A stretch of DNA of 64,000 bases from Ruegeria sp. AD91A (GCF_003443535.1 NZ_CP031946.1:3103001-3167000); one strand, 5' to 3'. Positions 1 through 8,744 are shown, numbered from the stretch's first letter. A program made the numbers and translations. The notes: a model not told the origin generated them from the sequence alone.

Positions 1-900
1 GGTAGATACGGTGCGCGTCTTTTTACTTCTTGTGATCGCGATTGCGCCCAGCACTAAGGCACATGCCAAAGCTTGAGGTAAAGAGATGGCTTCGCCAAAG
101 GCAAGATATCCCACGGCAAACATCGTGGGTAATTCGATGCTTCCGACGACCGCAGTTTGGGAAGCCCCAATAACAGGTGAGCATATCGTGTAGATAAGCT
201 GGGGTACGAAAGCGGTAACCAGACCAATACCAACAATGAAAAGCCAATCGGATTGTTCCCTTGGGAGAAGCTCTCCAACCTCAGCTCCAAGGATGAGCGG
301 CGCGAGGCCCAGTACAGACCCCAGAGAAACTGACGCGATACGTGCCAACGGTGCAATCCGTGACAACCTGTGTACCAGTACGCAAATTCCGAAGCCAAAC
401 CCAAATGGGGCGGCAAGGGATAGCAGCAGCGTTGGTAGGTGTTCCGCAGCCACTGACGCAGGCGAGCCAGCAATGACAGCTGCCACTACAATCAGACCAG
501 CGGCCAACATGGCGCGTCGCGTGGGTGCATCGCCAAACACTGCCCAAGCAATACCTAAGGTGAACACCGGATAGGTCATGTAAAGCACACCCACTGTCGA
601 TGCGGGCAGCTTCTCTAGCGCCGTTACATATCCGATCCAACCAAGCCCCATTACGGCTCCGGCGGAGAGACCCCAAGTGATCTCTCGCCATTCTTTTCGG
701 TGCACAATGAGAACAGGAAGCAGAAGAAGAGCCGCAACAATATAGCGGTAGAATGCGACCGCATAGGGTGCAACACCCTGTTCGGTCAGGCTGCGGCTGA
801 AGTAGGGAACCAGCCCGAAACAGATTGAAGCAAAGAGAACACCAATACCCGCAAATGCGTAAGGTATGGGCGTTCGATTTCGCGCAGATGTCGTGGCCAT
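1..900 (-). CDS. EamA/DMT-family transporter, 3' end cut by window edge
   Basis: The reverse strand reads open from an ATG at 900 to base 1 without a stop, giving 300 residues. The translation begins MATTSARNRTP and is a run of about ten hydrophobic helices, as in the drug/metabolite transporter (EamA) superfamily, whose members are inner-membrane exporters of roughly 290-310 residues. A motif typical of the second repeat half is visible near the C terminus (PQLIYT followed by a conserved E-x-P region). The gene is therefore almost complete and only its tail lies outside the window. The substrate cannot be told from sequence. Larger antisense and out-of-frame ORFs in this stretch are cysteine- and tryptophan-rich shadows. 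Confidence 0.85.
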   Translation of the reverse strand, partial: MATTSARNRTPIPYAFAGIGVLFASICFGLVPYFSRSLTEQGVAPYAVAFYRYIVAALLLLPVLIVHRKEWREITWGLSAGAVMGLGWIGYVTALEKLPASTVGVLYMTYPVFTLGIAWAVFGDAPTRRAMLAAGLIVVAAVIAGSPASVAAEHLPTLLLSLAAPFGFGFGICVLVHRLSRIAPLARIASVSLGSVLGLAPLILGAEVGELLPREQSDWLFIVGIGLVTAFVPQLIYTICSPVIGASQTAVVGSIELPTMFAVGYLAFGEAISLPQALACALVLGAIAITRSKKTRTVST

Positions 901-1525
901 AATCTGGAGCTATCACGCATTTGCATCTTCGTCTTTAGAGATTCTACGAACGACTGCTTTGTCCCACATAGCTGCTGTCCAAGAAAAAAACATTGCATCT
1001 TAGATGAAAAGTCCGCTTCCTGTGCATTGCCGCCGTCACTGAGTCCTAGTGCTGCGCTAGCAGCGAAGGTCTGCTTGGTGGCTGACTCCACGAACTCTGA
1101 TCCTTGCAGGAACGTCTGTTTTATCCGAGGTAGGATGACGGTGGAATGTTCGCATCGGGATGGGTGCCGTCATTTGTCGCGTTTGGCATCAACCCTGCTT
1201 CTTGAAAATACTCGTGATTGCCCTTGAGCTGGCACCAATCCAACCGTCAGATTGGTTCCAGACTTACAACGCAAAACTATGGGCAAACTACGCAAACCTA
1301 TGGGGTGCGCGAAGTGTTATGCGCAAACCTACACCTGATGTAGGTGCGCACATAACACTGCGTTTTCGACATTGATTTCATTAAAGAAAATCTTGGAAGC
1401 TTGCCCATAACCTCTGTGCGGTATTTGCGCATAAATTTGCACAATTCGCCCAGAAGTTTGCATGCGACAGAGAACCCATCGAGCTAACGGCGTCCTCTGG
1501 CACATTTGCTACGCACATATGCAGT
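901..1525. other. Non-coding stretch with repeat cluster
   Basis: No convincing gene is seen. Short ORFs on both strands have unnatural composition. The right half (about 1270-1460) carries repeated GCAAA/TATGGG-type words in both orientations and a long imperfect dyad, listed separately. Confidence 0.5.
1313..1359. repeat. Imperfect inverted repeat (hairpin) within a cluster of GCGCAAA/TATGGGCAAA words
   Basis: The left arm AGTGTTATGCGC-AAA-CCTACA is matched by the right arm TGTAGG-T-GCGC-AC-ATAACACT around a 5-base loop. The flanks at 1271-1310 hold three near copies of GCAAACTATGG, and 1402-1440 holds the same words inverted (TTGCCCATA, TTTGCGCATAA). The purpose is unknown. A recombination or protein-binding site fits better than a terminator because no T-tract follows. 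Confidence 0.5.
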
Positions 1526-2008
1526 TTACTCCCAATCGCCAGCAGACGAGCGCCACGTCTTAGCGTCCGCATCCCAAACACTGGCGGTGACGCAAGGCGT
1601 TGGGTTTATTCCATCGCAATTGGATCCATGAATATCTGCCACAACAACGCGTTGACGCCCAAAATCAACGACCGTCCAGCCTTGGTTAAGCAAGGAGTGC
1701 ACCTCTTCACTAACCCAAAAGTGCGACATGCATCCGCCAGTTCCGCAATAAAGAGATGCGGCGCTTGAACACGCGAATCCAGACTCATTCAGAACCCAGT
1801 CGTGTTGAAGATCTCCGTCGAGATCGACCCTTTCAACCGCGCCCCAGGCTATGTCAAACTGACCGTCGTTGAACTCCCCGCAGGCCTGTTCCGCCAGATC
1901 AACCTTTGCCCGCAAACCGGGCGGAAGTTGCGAAACATCAGCCGCAACAGCTGGTGAGGTCCAAACAAGGCCCGAAGCAAGCACAATCCCGGCGACCAAA
2001 CATTTCAT
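1526..2008 (-). CDS. Secreted hypothetical protein
   Basis: Function not recognised. The 160-residue product from the ATG at 2008 (MKCLVAGIV...) starts with a signal peptide ending AVAA, so export to the periplasm is expected. The mature part has a D-L-D-G-D stretch resembling a calcium-binding or EF-like loop (RVDLDGDLQHDWVLN), and six cysteines in the centre and C-terminal half (for example CGTGGC), which could form disulfides after export. An upstream in-frame start at 2062 would put 18 residues in front of the signal peptide and overlap the neighbouring gene, so the internal ATG was chosen. It lies 37 bases downstream of another secreted hypothetical gene and is probably co-transcribed with it. 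Confidence 0.65.
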   Translation of the reverse strand: MKCLVAGIVLASGLVWTSPAVAADVSQLPPGLRAKVDLAEQACGEFNDGQFDIAWGAVERVDLDGDLQHDWVLNESGFACSSAASLYCGTGGCMSHFWVSEEVHSLLNQGWTVVDFGRQRVVVADIHGSNCDGINPTPCVTASVWDADAKTWRSSAGDWE

Positions 2009-2045
2009 CTGACGCGCTATTTGGAAAGCTGGTAGGCAGGAGGTA

Positions 2046-2816
2046 TCAATTGCACTGATCATACCTATAGTCCCCGTATTCCAGCCAGTTTGCCGAGCCT
2101 TCGCTAAAAATCAGAAATTCGGACCTGTCTTCCCCAAGCAGGGCCACGACAAATCCGGTCGGCGGCTCAGAGTTTCCGAAGTAGCTGTAGGCCGTCATGG
2201 CTCTGATCGACTCGCCGTTAACCGTTACTCGCGTGTCCCACTCTCCGTCCGGGTTGTCCAAAATTACGGGTTCGATTACGCGTTTTATCGCTCCGCCACC
2301 ACAATAGACGATGCCTTCGGGTGCTTCGTAGGAGGTCCCCTGGCTAGCATCTGAATCGCACGCGGAACGAAGGGACCGAATTGCCGCGCCGGAACCTTTC
2401 AAGTCAAAGATTCCATAGCTGATATCTTGATCAACCATCGACAGGTTTACCGATGCATTGGCCGCAAGTTGGTCTAGTACAAAACCATAGTCCTGCTGGC
2501 TATTGAAACTGATCTCGACGGGATAATTGTCAACGATCTGCAAAGCAGCGTTTTCAGCGCCAACCTGAAATGCGCCAACTTCGGTGGTGCCGTTCTTCAA
2601 AAATCGAATGGAAAGCCCCTGCTTATCCACAATGTCCTGGCTGTCCTCGTATCCAGCCGGAGCAAAGCGGATACGGTTACACTGAAGTTCCAGCGTCATG
2701 TTTCCGGTCTGAATAAAAGCATTGGGGTTAGGCCCGGAGTTGAACGACCACTCCGCTGATGCTGTGGTCGCCATTGCCATCATCAGTGTTCCAATGGAAA
2801 TCGTTTGGAAACTCAT
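2046..2816 (-). CDS. Periplasmic hypothetical protein
   Basis: Function not recognised. The start at 2816 is preceded by GGAGAGAGAAA and gives a 256-residue protein beginning MSFQTISIGTLMMAMATTASA, a clear signal peptide with an ASA cleavage site. The mature part is rich in beta-type hydrophobic alternation and contains a C-x-G-G-G stretch near residue 170. There is no membrane segment beyond the signal. An upstream in-frame ATG at 2852 would add a charged leader that spoils the signal peptide. It ends 37 bases before the start of the next secreted protein gene. Confidence 0.65.
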   Translation of the reverse strand: MSFQTISIGTLMMAMATTASAEWSFNSGPNPNAFIQTGNMTLELQCNRIRFAPAGYEDSQDIVDKQGLSIRFLKNGTTEVGAFQVGAENAALQIVDNYPVEISFNSQQDYGFVLDQLAANASVNLSMVDQDISYGIFDLKGSGAAIRSLRSACDSDASQGTSYEAPEGIVYCGGGAIKRVIEPVILDNPDGEWDTRVTVNGESIRAMTAYSYFGNSEPPTGFVVALLGEDRSEFLIFSEGSANWLEYGDYRYDQCN

Positions 2817-2890
2817 TTTCTCTCTCCATGGTGTTTTGGTTCGTATTGTCATTCAGCCAGAGTTTCCGGCCCGTTACCCGGGCGACAAAG

Positions 2891-3406
2891 TTAGGAAACA
2901 GGTGCGCCGTATTCGTTTGCGCCTTCTTGGGAAGGTCGCGTCAGCCACCAGATCATCAGGATGGACAGAACCAATTGAAGAATTGAGACAACAACAATAC
3001 CGGTCACGCCCAGGACGGCCGCAGGTCCTCGCAATGCATCGGGGTTTTCGGTCCCTTGCTCCAATACCGAGAAGAACGCCACCCCACCCAGCATAACAAA
3101 AAGAGTTACAATGCTGAGCGCCATCGGCAGCAGCAAGTACCAGCCAGGTCGTCCTGTATCATGCAGCCTTCTCCAACCAGCGGCCAGCATAGGTATGAGA
3201 ACGGCCAGTTGGAAAACAGAGGACAGAACCCGTGATCCCTGCCCTGTTTCGGGGTTGGTCCCGAATAAGATGGTGTCCAGCACAGCTAAAGCAGCACTCA
3301 CGAGAACCACAAACAAGAAGAACCACCAGTATTCCGAGCGTATAGCCCGACCGGAGAACTGGAAGTATTTCGAGAAACACGTCTTAACGGCTTCACCAAA
3401 TCCCAT
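2891..3406 (-). CDS. DUF805 inner-membrane protein
   Basis: The 171-residue product has the DUF805 (YhaH-like) signature: an FSGRAIRSEYWWF motif near residue 17, W-R-R-L-H-D-T-G-R-P-G-W at about residues 79-90, and a closing N-E-Y-G near the C terminus. Four hydrophobic segments are visible, so it sits in the cytoplasmic membrane. The biochemical role of the family is unknown. Its start ATG at 3406 is followed by MGFGEAVKTCFSKYFQFSGR, the usual N terminus of the family. It is upstream of, and same-strand with, the two secreted hypothetical genes, 74 bases away. Confidence 0.88.
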   Translation of the reverse strand: MGFGEAVKTCFSKYFQFSGRAIRSEYWWFFLFVVLVSAALAVLDTILFGTNPETGQGSRVLSSVFQLAVLIPMLAAGWRRLHDTGRPGWYLLLPMALSIVTLFVMLGGVAFFSVLEQGTENPDALRGPAAVLGVTGIVVVSILQLVLSILMIWWLTRPSQEGANEYGAPVS

Positions 3407-3965
3407 CTTTCAATCCCTTCATTGTTTCTGTGCGGCCTCAAATCGCTTCGCCGCTCAGGGGAACACACTCGCAGCTCCCACTTACTTTTTTGTTGAACGC
3501 AGAGGCCTATCGTACGAGAGCGTAGAGAAATTTACGCGCGGAAAAAATATTGATTTATGAAAAATTAGATTCAAACATGCGAATTCGACTCAACTTTATT
3601 TTACCTCCGTTGTTGTCGGTGTCGCCCGATTTATCGGGCCCTTCCGACTGCTAGAGTGAGTGCTGGCGGTCGGAAGGCCTTTAATAATGATCGAGCGTTG
3701 GGAGGACGCGATGCTTAGACTCAACGAACTAGCCCTCCCTCCAGAGTTCGCTCTAGCTTTTTGCAGTGACGCCATTCAGCCATCACGCGTTGTTGGCGGT
3801 CTCGGTAGTCAACGAAAAATCGTTCCGCCGACCAAGCCCTCCGCGGCAAGTTTTGGGCAAGACAGTCACAGGATCGAGGTATGTTCTATTGGCTGCACAG
3901 ACGCGAGAGCTTCAAAAAAGCGCATCCAATTTTACCAATTTCAAGGGAACCAAAGGGAGAAGAAA
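3407..3965. other. Intergenic stretch with strong hairpins
   Basis: No gene is supported. It contains two clear dyads at 3624-3679 (separate entry). The last 15 bases, AGGGAGAAGAAA, form the ribosome-binding site for the lipoprotein gene. Confidence 0.45.
3624..3679. repeat. Two adjacent inverted repeats
   Basis: GCCCGAT-TT-ATCGGGC (3624-3639) is a perfect hairpin with a tiny loop. Immediately after it, CTTCCGAC (3641-3648) pairs with GTCGGAAG (3669-3676), with GGCC extending both arms, and is followed by TTTAATAAT. The second could act as a weak terminator reading rightwards; no gene to the left on that strand needs one, so a structured RNA or repeat element is also possible. Confidence 0.45.
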
Positions 3966-4265
3966 ATGTCTAACAAGATAGTGATGATTGCAGGCGCGAC
4001 ATGTTTCGCACTGCTTGCGGCCTGCGACGACACGAGTACATCAAGCGCGTCCGCCGAGCTCACACCGGCTCAACAGGCATGTTTGCGAGATGTAGCCAAC
4101 ACGACGAACAATTCGCAAGTCGTGGTGCTCTCATCCGCGTTTAGCGAGGCGGGAACACAAGTCACTGTCGGCGTTGGCGAGGATCGTGCTCCTTGGAATT
4201 GCATAGCCTACAGTGATGGCGCGACAGCTGGTATCGAGTTCCTGGGCGACGAAGGCGCATTGTAA
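3966..4265 (+). CDS. Small lipoprotein, hypothetical
   Basis: The 99-residue product starts at the ATG preceded by AGGGAGAAGAAA. Residues 1-20 form a lipoprotein signal ending LLAAC, so the protein should be lipidated at Cys20 and anchored to the outer or inner membrane. The C-terminal half contains a conserved-looking APWNCIAYSDGATAGIEFLGDEGAL region, a pattern I associate with small hypothetical lipoproteins of Rhodobacterales; I do not know a function. An in-frame ATG at 3660 would add 102 residues of non-protein-like sequence and was rejected. Confidence 0.75.
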   Translation: MSNKIVMIAGATCFALLAACDDTSTSSASAELTPAQQACLRDVANTTNNSQVVVLSSAFSEAGTQVTVGVGEDRAPWNCIAYSDGATAGIEFLGDEGAL

Positions 4266-4436
4266 CCTTTCTGCTGTGTAGCTGAAAGCGGCTGCGCAGC
4301 ACTGGCTTGATCTGCTGAGGTTCGACTTGGTTTGTAGAAAACCGAATTAGCCAACGCAGCGCATAACTCAGAACTTGTGTTTGATGACCCCGTTTCCTCG
4401 CTTGATCATCGTTGGCGTACGAAGGTCGCCAAACAC

Positions 4437-5205
4437 CTAGAACATCATGCAATCCGCGCCCGAGGCCAGCAACGTTGATCCTTCAGGCAAGGTGGGTGTG
4501 TAGTCGAACGTGACAATCTTCGCTCCGCTGTCGAACGCCACGAACAATTGGTTGGATCCAGGCCTTATGGCAATGCCTTCCGGGTCTGTTCCAAACTCCA
4601 ACAAGCTTTGCTGGGGCAAGCAGATGGCCATCAGCCGTGAACTCGTACAGGCTGTTTGACCCTTCCCAATCATCAACAATCAACATGTGGCCTGTGCGTG
4701 GATCAATCGCGATACCCTGTGCCTCACTCAAGGGAGGAGAGAGCTTCATTGTATCCAACCTCGCTGTCAAAGCATCCTCTGACGTGAACCACGACAACCG
4801 TTCGGGATCATCCTCTACGGTCACGATTTGTCTTTTGGCGTTGATCGCGATTCCTTCCGTGTCCACAAATCTACCTTCCAGTTCAAAGGGCGCTCCTAAA
4901 GGCTCGACGTCCTTTGTGACTCGTTGAAGGCTGCCAAGGCCATCTCCCAGCAACAAGTGATCCCCTTCAATAGCAATTGCTTTGATCCGGAAGAGATCGT
5001 TGGATATGCGTCTCAACTCATTGCCTTGCAACGTGACAAGAACTGCCTCGGGCCCCTCGTTCGCGATCCACAACCCACAAAAGGTTGGGTCGTAATCGAG
5101 ACTTGCGGGTTGATTTAGCTCGTAGCGCCCGGTTTCGCTGAGCTGCAATGCCATGGCCTGGGAAAACACGGTGCAGATCAGTAAGGCTATGGTCCTCGCA
5201 AACAC
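4437..5205 (-). pseudogene. SdiA-regulated (YjiK-like) beta-propeller protein, frameshifted
   Basis: From the ATG at 5205 a signal peptide (ending QAMA) leads into repeats such as SLDYDPTFCGLWIANEG, EGIAINAKRQIVTVEDD and QGIAIDPRTGHMLIVDDWEG, the blade pattern of YjiK/SdiA-regulated exported proteins. The frame is lost at a run of four G on the plus strand (4613-4616). The continuation, with another blade (DPEGIAIRPGSNQLFVAFDSG), lies in the next frame and ends at 4437. Removing one base of the run restores a single ORF of about 255 residues. This is either a recent pseudogene or a sequencing error in a homopolymer. The role of the family is unclear; binding of ligands at the cell envelope has been proposed. 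Confidence 0.7.
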
Positions 5206-5543
5206 TCAGGATGCTCCTAAAATTTGCACCAGAATGGTGGGGCAGTATCGCGATAGGTCAATACAAAGAGTACCTACACTCCATAAACCAGAGAGCATCA
5301 CATTATCAGAACAGAGAGACTTAGAACGCGGAAACTGGTTGCGAACGGTTTGGTTCGACGCAATTGGGTTGTGCGAGAGTACTTTTGAACTGAGGTTGCG
5401 ACAAATTCGCGAACCGACATCGTGGCGATTGTTGGATTTGCGAAATCAACACTAACAAACGAAACAACCTCAGGCTTCATAGAACAAACTTGCAATCGCG
5501 TGCTCCGGCGTAGTCACTTAGGACACAGGGTTGGAGGAAGCCG
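5206..5543. other. Divergent intergenic region
   Basis: Separates the leftward YjiK-like gene from the rightward phospholipase-like gene. It should hold promoters for both. I see no recognisable operator, RNA gene or small ORF. Confidence 0.4.
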
Positions 5544-7076
5544 ATGGCGAAATGGAAGTTCGTGATTTGTGTTTGTTGCGCGCTGGCTCTTGTCGCTTGC
5601 GCTCCAAAAACCCGCACATATGAAAAGACGGTATCGGCTGCGCTACAGGCAAATTCGGGCACAGCTCTGGGCCAGGCGGCCAATCGCCTTGGGGACCCCA
5701 AAGACGGTCGGTCAGGCATCAAGCTGATCAGTGATGGAGAAGAAGCGCTTGTATCACGACTGCTGATGGCTGCAGCGGCCGAGCGAACGATAGACGCGCA
5801 ATACTACCTTCTGCACGACGACCCCACGGGTCACCTTTTTGCGGCCAGTATTTTGCAGGCAGCAGACCGGGGTGTTCGTGTCCGATTGTTGCTGGATGAC
5901 ATGGATACGTCCAGCTATGACGCGATGACGGCCGCATTGGACAATCATGAGAATATTGAAATCAGGCTGTTCAATCCGTTTTGGCGCGATCAGAGCCTAT
6001 TGTTCGCGGGTCTGACAGACTTCAAACGCATCAATCGCAGAATGCACAACAAGTCCATGACGGCGGACAACGTGTTCACGATTGTGGGTGGGAGAAACAT
6101 CGGCGCCGAGTATTTTTTGGCACGGAAAGAAATGAACTATGCCGATCTGGATGTGCTGGCCGCAGGCCCTGTTGTACGCGAGGTGTCGCATAGCTTTGAC
6201 GCTTACTGGAACAGCGAATTCGCCGTTCCGGCTCGTGTGGTTGTTGGAGAACCTAAGGAATTTGACCTTGCTGATGCGCGAGTCCGGTTAAACGAACTGG
6301 TCGAGGAAGCGAAGCTAACCCAGTACGGCGCTGCCCTCAGAAAGTCAGCGCAAGAGAACTTCGCGGAAGGAGCCCTGTCACTGGATTGGCTGCCTGCGAA
6401 GCTTTATGCTGATCCGCCCGCAAAAGCCGCGGGTCTCGAGAACTCAGGTCCCGTTCTGGCATCTCAATTGTTTCCGTACTTTGAGAATGCCAACAGTGAG
6501 GTGAACATCGTGTCCGCCTATTTCGTGCCGCGCAACAACGGTGTGAAATGGCTTACCGAACTTGAGAGCCGCGGTGTTAACGTGAAGGTCGTGACCAATT
6601 CGCTTGCGTCTAACGACGTCGCACCCGTTTACGCACACTACGCTAAAAAACGCCGAGCACTTCTACGCGGTGGAGTAGAACTCTATGAGTTGCGACCCGA
6701 CGCCTATCAGGTCCAGCGCCGGGGTATAAACTGGGCTCAATCAAGGTCAGGCCTACACTCCAAGGCATTTGCAGTTGATGACCGATACTTGTTCGTAGGG
6801 TCGTTCAACTGGGACCCACGATCTGTCAATATCAACACCGAGATGGGAATTCTGATTGACTCGCCAACACTGACTGCACAGACCATGAGCGCTTTGGACG
6901 ACGCTTTACCTGCATACACATATAACGTGACGCTCGAGCAAGATGGTCAGCTTAAATGGACGACAAAAGATGATGATGGCAACATCCTTGAATATCGATC
7001 CGAGCCGACAGGATCAGTCTGGGATCACTTAGTTTCTGGTTTTCTAAGTGTTTTACCAATTGGGTCCCAGCTTTAG
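5544..7076 (+). CDS. Phospholipase D / cardiolipin synthase-like lipoprotein
   Basis: The 510-residue protein carries two HKD motifs: H-N-K-S-M-T-A-D starting at residue 168, followed by GGRNIGAEYF, and H-S-K-A-F-A-V-D starting at residue 405, followed by VGSFNWDPRS. This is the arrangement of the ClsC/YmdC branch of the phospholipase D superfamily, which transfers phosphatidyl groups between phospholipids. The N terminus is a lipoprotein signal (ALALVAC), so the enzyme is probably anchored on the periplasmic face, unlike ClsA, which has membrane helices. GGAGGAAGCCG precedes the ATG. It is monocistronic, with no OpgC/MdoG-type neighbour. Lipid substrate not determinable from sequence. Confidence 0.88.
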   Translation: MAKWKFVICVCCALALVACAPKTRTYEKTVSAALQANSGTALGQAANRLGDPKDGRSGIKLISDGEEALVSRLLMAAAAERTIDAQYYLLHDDPTGHLFAASILQAADRGVRVRLLLDDMDTSSYDAMTAALDNHENIEIRLFNPFWRDQSLLFAGLTDFKRINRRMHNKSMTADNVFTIVGGRNIGAEYFLARKEMNYADLDVLAAGPVVREVSHSFDAYWNSEFAVPARVVVGEPKEFDLADARVRLNELVEEAKLTQYGAALRKSAQENFAEGALSLDWLPAKLYADPPAKAAGLENSGPVLASQLFPYFENANSEVNIVSAYFVPRNNGVKWLTELESRGVNVKVVTNSLASNDVAPVYAHYAKKRRALLRGGVELYELRPDAYQVQRRGINWAQSRSGLHSKAFAVDDRYLFVGSFNWDPRSVNINTEMGILIDSPTLTAQTMSALDDALPAYTYNVTLEQDGQLKWTTKDDDGNILEYRSEPTGSVWDHLVSGFLSVLPIGSQL

Positions 7077-7103
7077 GTTTATTGGGAGAAACACTGACGG
7101 CTT

Positions 7104-7126
7104 GTCGCCCCACTTGGGGGCGCGAC
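7104..7126. terminator. Possible terminator hairpin between convergent genes
   Basis: GTCG-CCCC-ACTT-GGGG-(GC)-GCGAC can fold with a small bulge in the 104-base gap between the convergent phospholipase and CIA30 genes. No proper T-tract follows, so this is weak. Confidence 0.3.
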
Positions 7127-7180
7127 TACACTGAATGGGTTTTCACCCTAGTGTTTTTTAGCCCATCGCTTGGGCGACCT

Positions 7181-7735
7181 TCAGTAGAAATCAATCTCGC
7201 TGACGTCTACGCGGACCTCATGATCGCGCCCGTAGGCAACAACCCCAACTGTGGTGATTTCGTCAGCGACGGGAATAGCGCGCAACATGGCACCTGAAGC
7301 CTTGAAGCCTGACAGGGGTAAACTGATTTTGGTCCATTCTTCAGAAGTTGGAAACTCGGCCTGATAGTATTGCCATGGAAGCACTGTGCCACGTGTTCTG
7401 AGGTGAACGAAGTATTGCTCGCCGTTCCCTCGGACCAACAGTCTGACGCCTGATACACCCTCATCTGGCCGATCAGGCAACTTGCGTCGGAATTGGATGA
7501 AACCGCCGTTGTTTTCTGTACTGACGGTTCCGGTCAACCGCGCGAATGCAACATTACCTTCCGAACTAAACTGCACCTGCCCTGAAGAAACTCCGCCCAT
7601 GACAGTGTCGGCAACGTAGTCCCAACGCGTCTCCGGAGACTTGGAGAAGTCTTCTGCAAGTTTTTCATCAGCCTGTGCCATTGTAGATCCGATGATATAA
7701 AGACTTGAAACAAGCCCAACAAATTTGGCACGCAT
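7181..7735 (-). CDS. CIA30-family (NADH:ubiquinone oxidoreductase complex I intermediate-associated protein 30) protein, exported
   Basis: The 184-residue product from the ATG at 7735 (AAGGA seven bases upstream) has a signal peptide ending MAQA. It then shows the CIA30 beta-sandwich pattern: W-x-Y-V-A-D-T-V-M-G-G-V-S-S-G, NNGGFIQFRRKL, GVRLLVRGNGEQYFVHLR and PLSGFKASG. In mitochondria CIA30 helps complex I assembly, but bacterial secreted homologues are uncharacterised and probably bind a carbohydrate or lipid-like ligand. It is the last gene of a three-gene operon, 11 bases after tspO, apparently driven by the sigmaE-type promoter at 8745-8774. A longer in-frame ORF to 8071 overlaps tspO and was rejected. 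Confidence 0.85.
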   Translation of the reverse strand: MRAKFVGLVSSLYIIGSTMAQADEKLAEDFSKSPETRWDYVADTVMGGVSSGQVQFSSEGNVAFARLTGTVSTENNGGFIQFRRKLPDRPDEGVSGVRLLVRGNGEQYFVHLRTRGTVLPWQYYQAEFPTSEEWTKISLPLSGFKASGAMLRAIPVADEITTVGVVAYGRDHEVRVDVSEIDFY

Positions 7736-7746
7736 ATTGTTCCTTC

Positions 7747-8199
7747 TCAGTTCAGTATTGCAATGGAAAGGTTCAGTGCCGCGGCAAATGCGACCCATGC
7801 AAAGTAAGGCAAGAAGGCCAGTGCGGAGACCCGATCCGAGTTCCTGACCCGAGCGATGAACACGACGATGACAATCAGCAACGCGACAATGACCACAAGG
7901 GCAAACCACGGCAGTTGCAGTACAAAAAAGGTTGGGGACCACAAAAAATTCAGAGCCATCTGTGCCCACCACAGCTTCATGGCAGCCGAGCTTCGGTCTG
8001 TTTCGAACTGACGCCAACCCGCCATGGCGATCAACACATAAAGCACCGTCCAGACCGGGCCAAATATCCAATTTGGTGGATTGAAAGCAGGTTTAGAAAG
8101 CTGCGCATACCAATCGCCAGGTGCGGTCAGTGTCCCGATCAGGATGCCGCCTCCCAACATGAGCGCGAGAAATGCTATGCGGATCAACAAATTCGACAT
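7747..8199 (-). CDS. tspO: TspO/MBR tryptophan-rich sensory protein
   Basis: The 150-residue protein has five predicted membrane helices and the family motifs K-P-A-F-N-P-P-N-W-I-F-G-P-V-W-T near residues 36-50, A-L-N-F-L-W-S-P near residues 82-89 and the closing P-Y-F-A-W-V-A-F-A-A-A-L-N. TspO proteins bind porphyrins and, in Rhodobacter, dampen photopigment gene expression and respond to oxygen; several degrade or move tetrapyrroles, which are photosensitisers. It lies 13 bases after the upstream secreted-protein gene and 11 bases before the CIA30 gene, so the three form one transcript. The sigmaE-like promoter ahead of the operon would link it to singlet-oxygen stress. Confidence 0.95.
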   Translation of the reverse strand: MSNLLIRIAFLALMLGGGILIGTLTAPGDWYAQLSKPAFNPPNWIFGPVWTVLYVLIAMAGWRQFETDRSSAAMKLWWAQMALNFLWSPTFFVLQLPWFALVVIVALLIVIVVFIARVRNSDRVSALAFLPYFAWVAFAAALNLSIAILN

Positions 8200-8212
8200 T
8201 GCGGGACTGCTT

Positions 8213-8716
8213 TCAGCAATCCTTGGTCGTCACGTTGACAAGCGCTTCGGAAGAGAAGGTTGCAGTACTGGTCTTATCCGCATCGGAATAAGACACCGTG
8301 GCGCCTTCTATCTCCGACCCTGTTACGGTGATTTCGCGTTGCCCGATGGTGTCATCCACATCGATGGTAAAGGCGAGTTTATCCCCGACTGCGAGGGAGG
8401 CGATCTGAAGTTCAATTGAATCTTGCCCGTCCACGACCGCTGGAATTTGCCGCAGAGCATCCGCACCCTCAACGAATTCGAGAGGTTGAAAGACCTCTAC
8501 GCCTGCACCTTTTTCGGTAACGTCGAAAATCAGACGTCCGGCAGATTGCGACAAGTCGATTTTGAGGGTCGAAGCTTCAACTTCGCACGTTCCGACATTT
8601 GTCAGAACAAAACGGTCCTTGGGTGCGCCTTCTATAAAGCGAATTTGTACACCAGCATGAAGCGAAGTAGCTGCAAATAGTCCAAGGGTCGCTGCAAGAA
8701 TACTCTTCGGGAGCAT
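8213..8716 (-). CDS. Secreted protein resembling an aggregation-factor-core-type family
   Basis: The 167-residue product has a signal peptide (MLPKSILAATLGLFAATSLHA) and an all-beta mature domain: VQIRFIEGAPKDRFVLTNVG, KIDLSQSAGRLIFDVTEKGAGVEVFQP and FTIDVDDTIGQREITVTG. I recognise these segments as those of a small exported protein found in many marine Rhodobacterales under the name aggregation factor core; the name is inherited from annotation and no function is established. Two cysteines (near residue 48 and at the C terminus) could form a disulfide. It is the promoter-proximal gene of the tspO operon, with the sigmaE-like element 29-58 bases upstream of its ATG. Confidence 0.7.
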   Translation of the reverse strand: MLPKSILAATLGLFAATSLHAGVQIRFIEGAPKDRFVLTNVGTCEVEASTLKIDLSQSAGRLIFDVTEKGAGVEVFQPLEFVEGADALRQIPAVVDGQDSIELQIASLAVGDKLAFTIDVDDTIGQREITVTGSEIEGATVSYSDADKTSTATFSSEALVNVTTKDC

Positions 8717-8744
8717 ATTTATCTTCTTTCTAAAAGGTTCTTGA

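Noticed and set aside
1313-1359. Possible integron attC site because of the long imperfect palindrome
   Set aside because: The arm ends do not fit the RYYYAAC/GTTRRRY core pair and no integrase gene or gene cassettes are near.
3660-3965. Upstream extension of the small lipoprotein ORF
   Set aside because: It would bury the lipoprotein signal inside the protein, while a good ribosome-binding site precedes the internal ATG at 3966.
7150-7180. Hairpin with adjacent T-run near the CIA30 stop
   Set aside because: For the plus strand the T-run precedes the hairpin instead of following it, so it is not a normal terminator.
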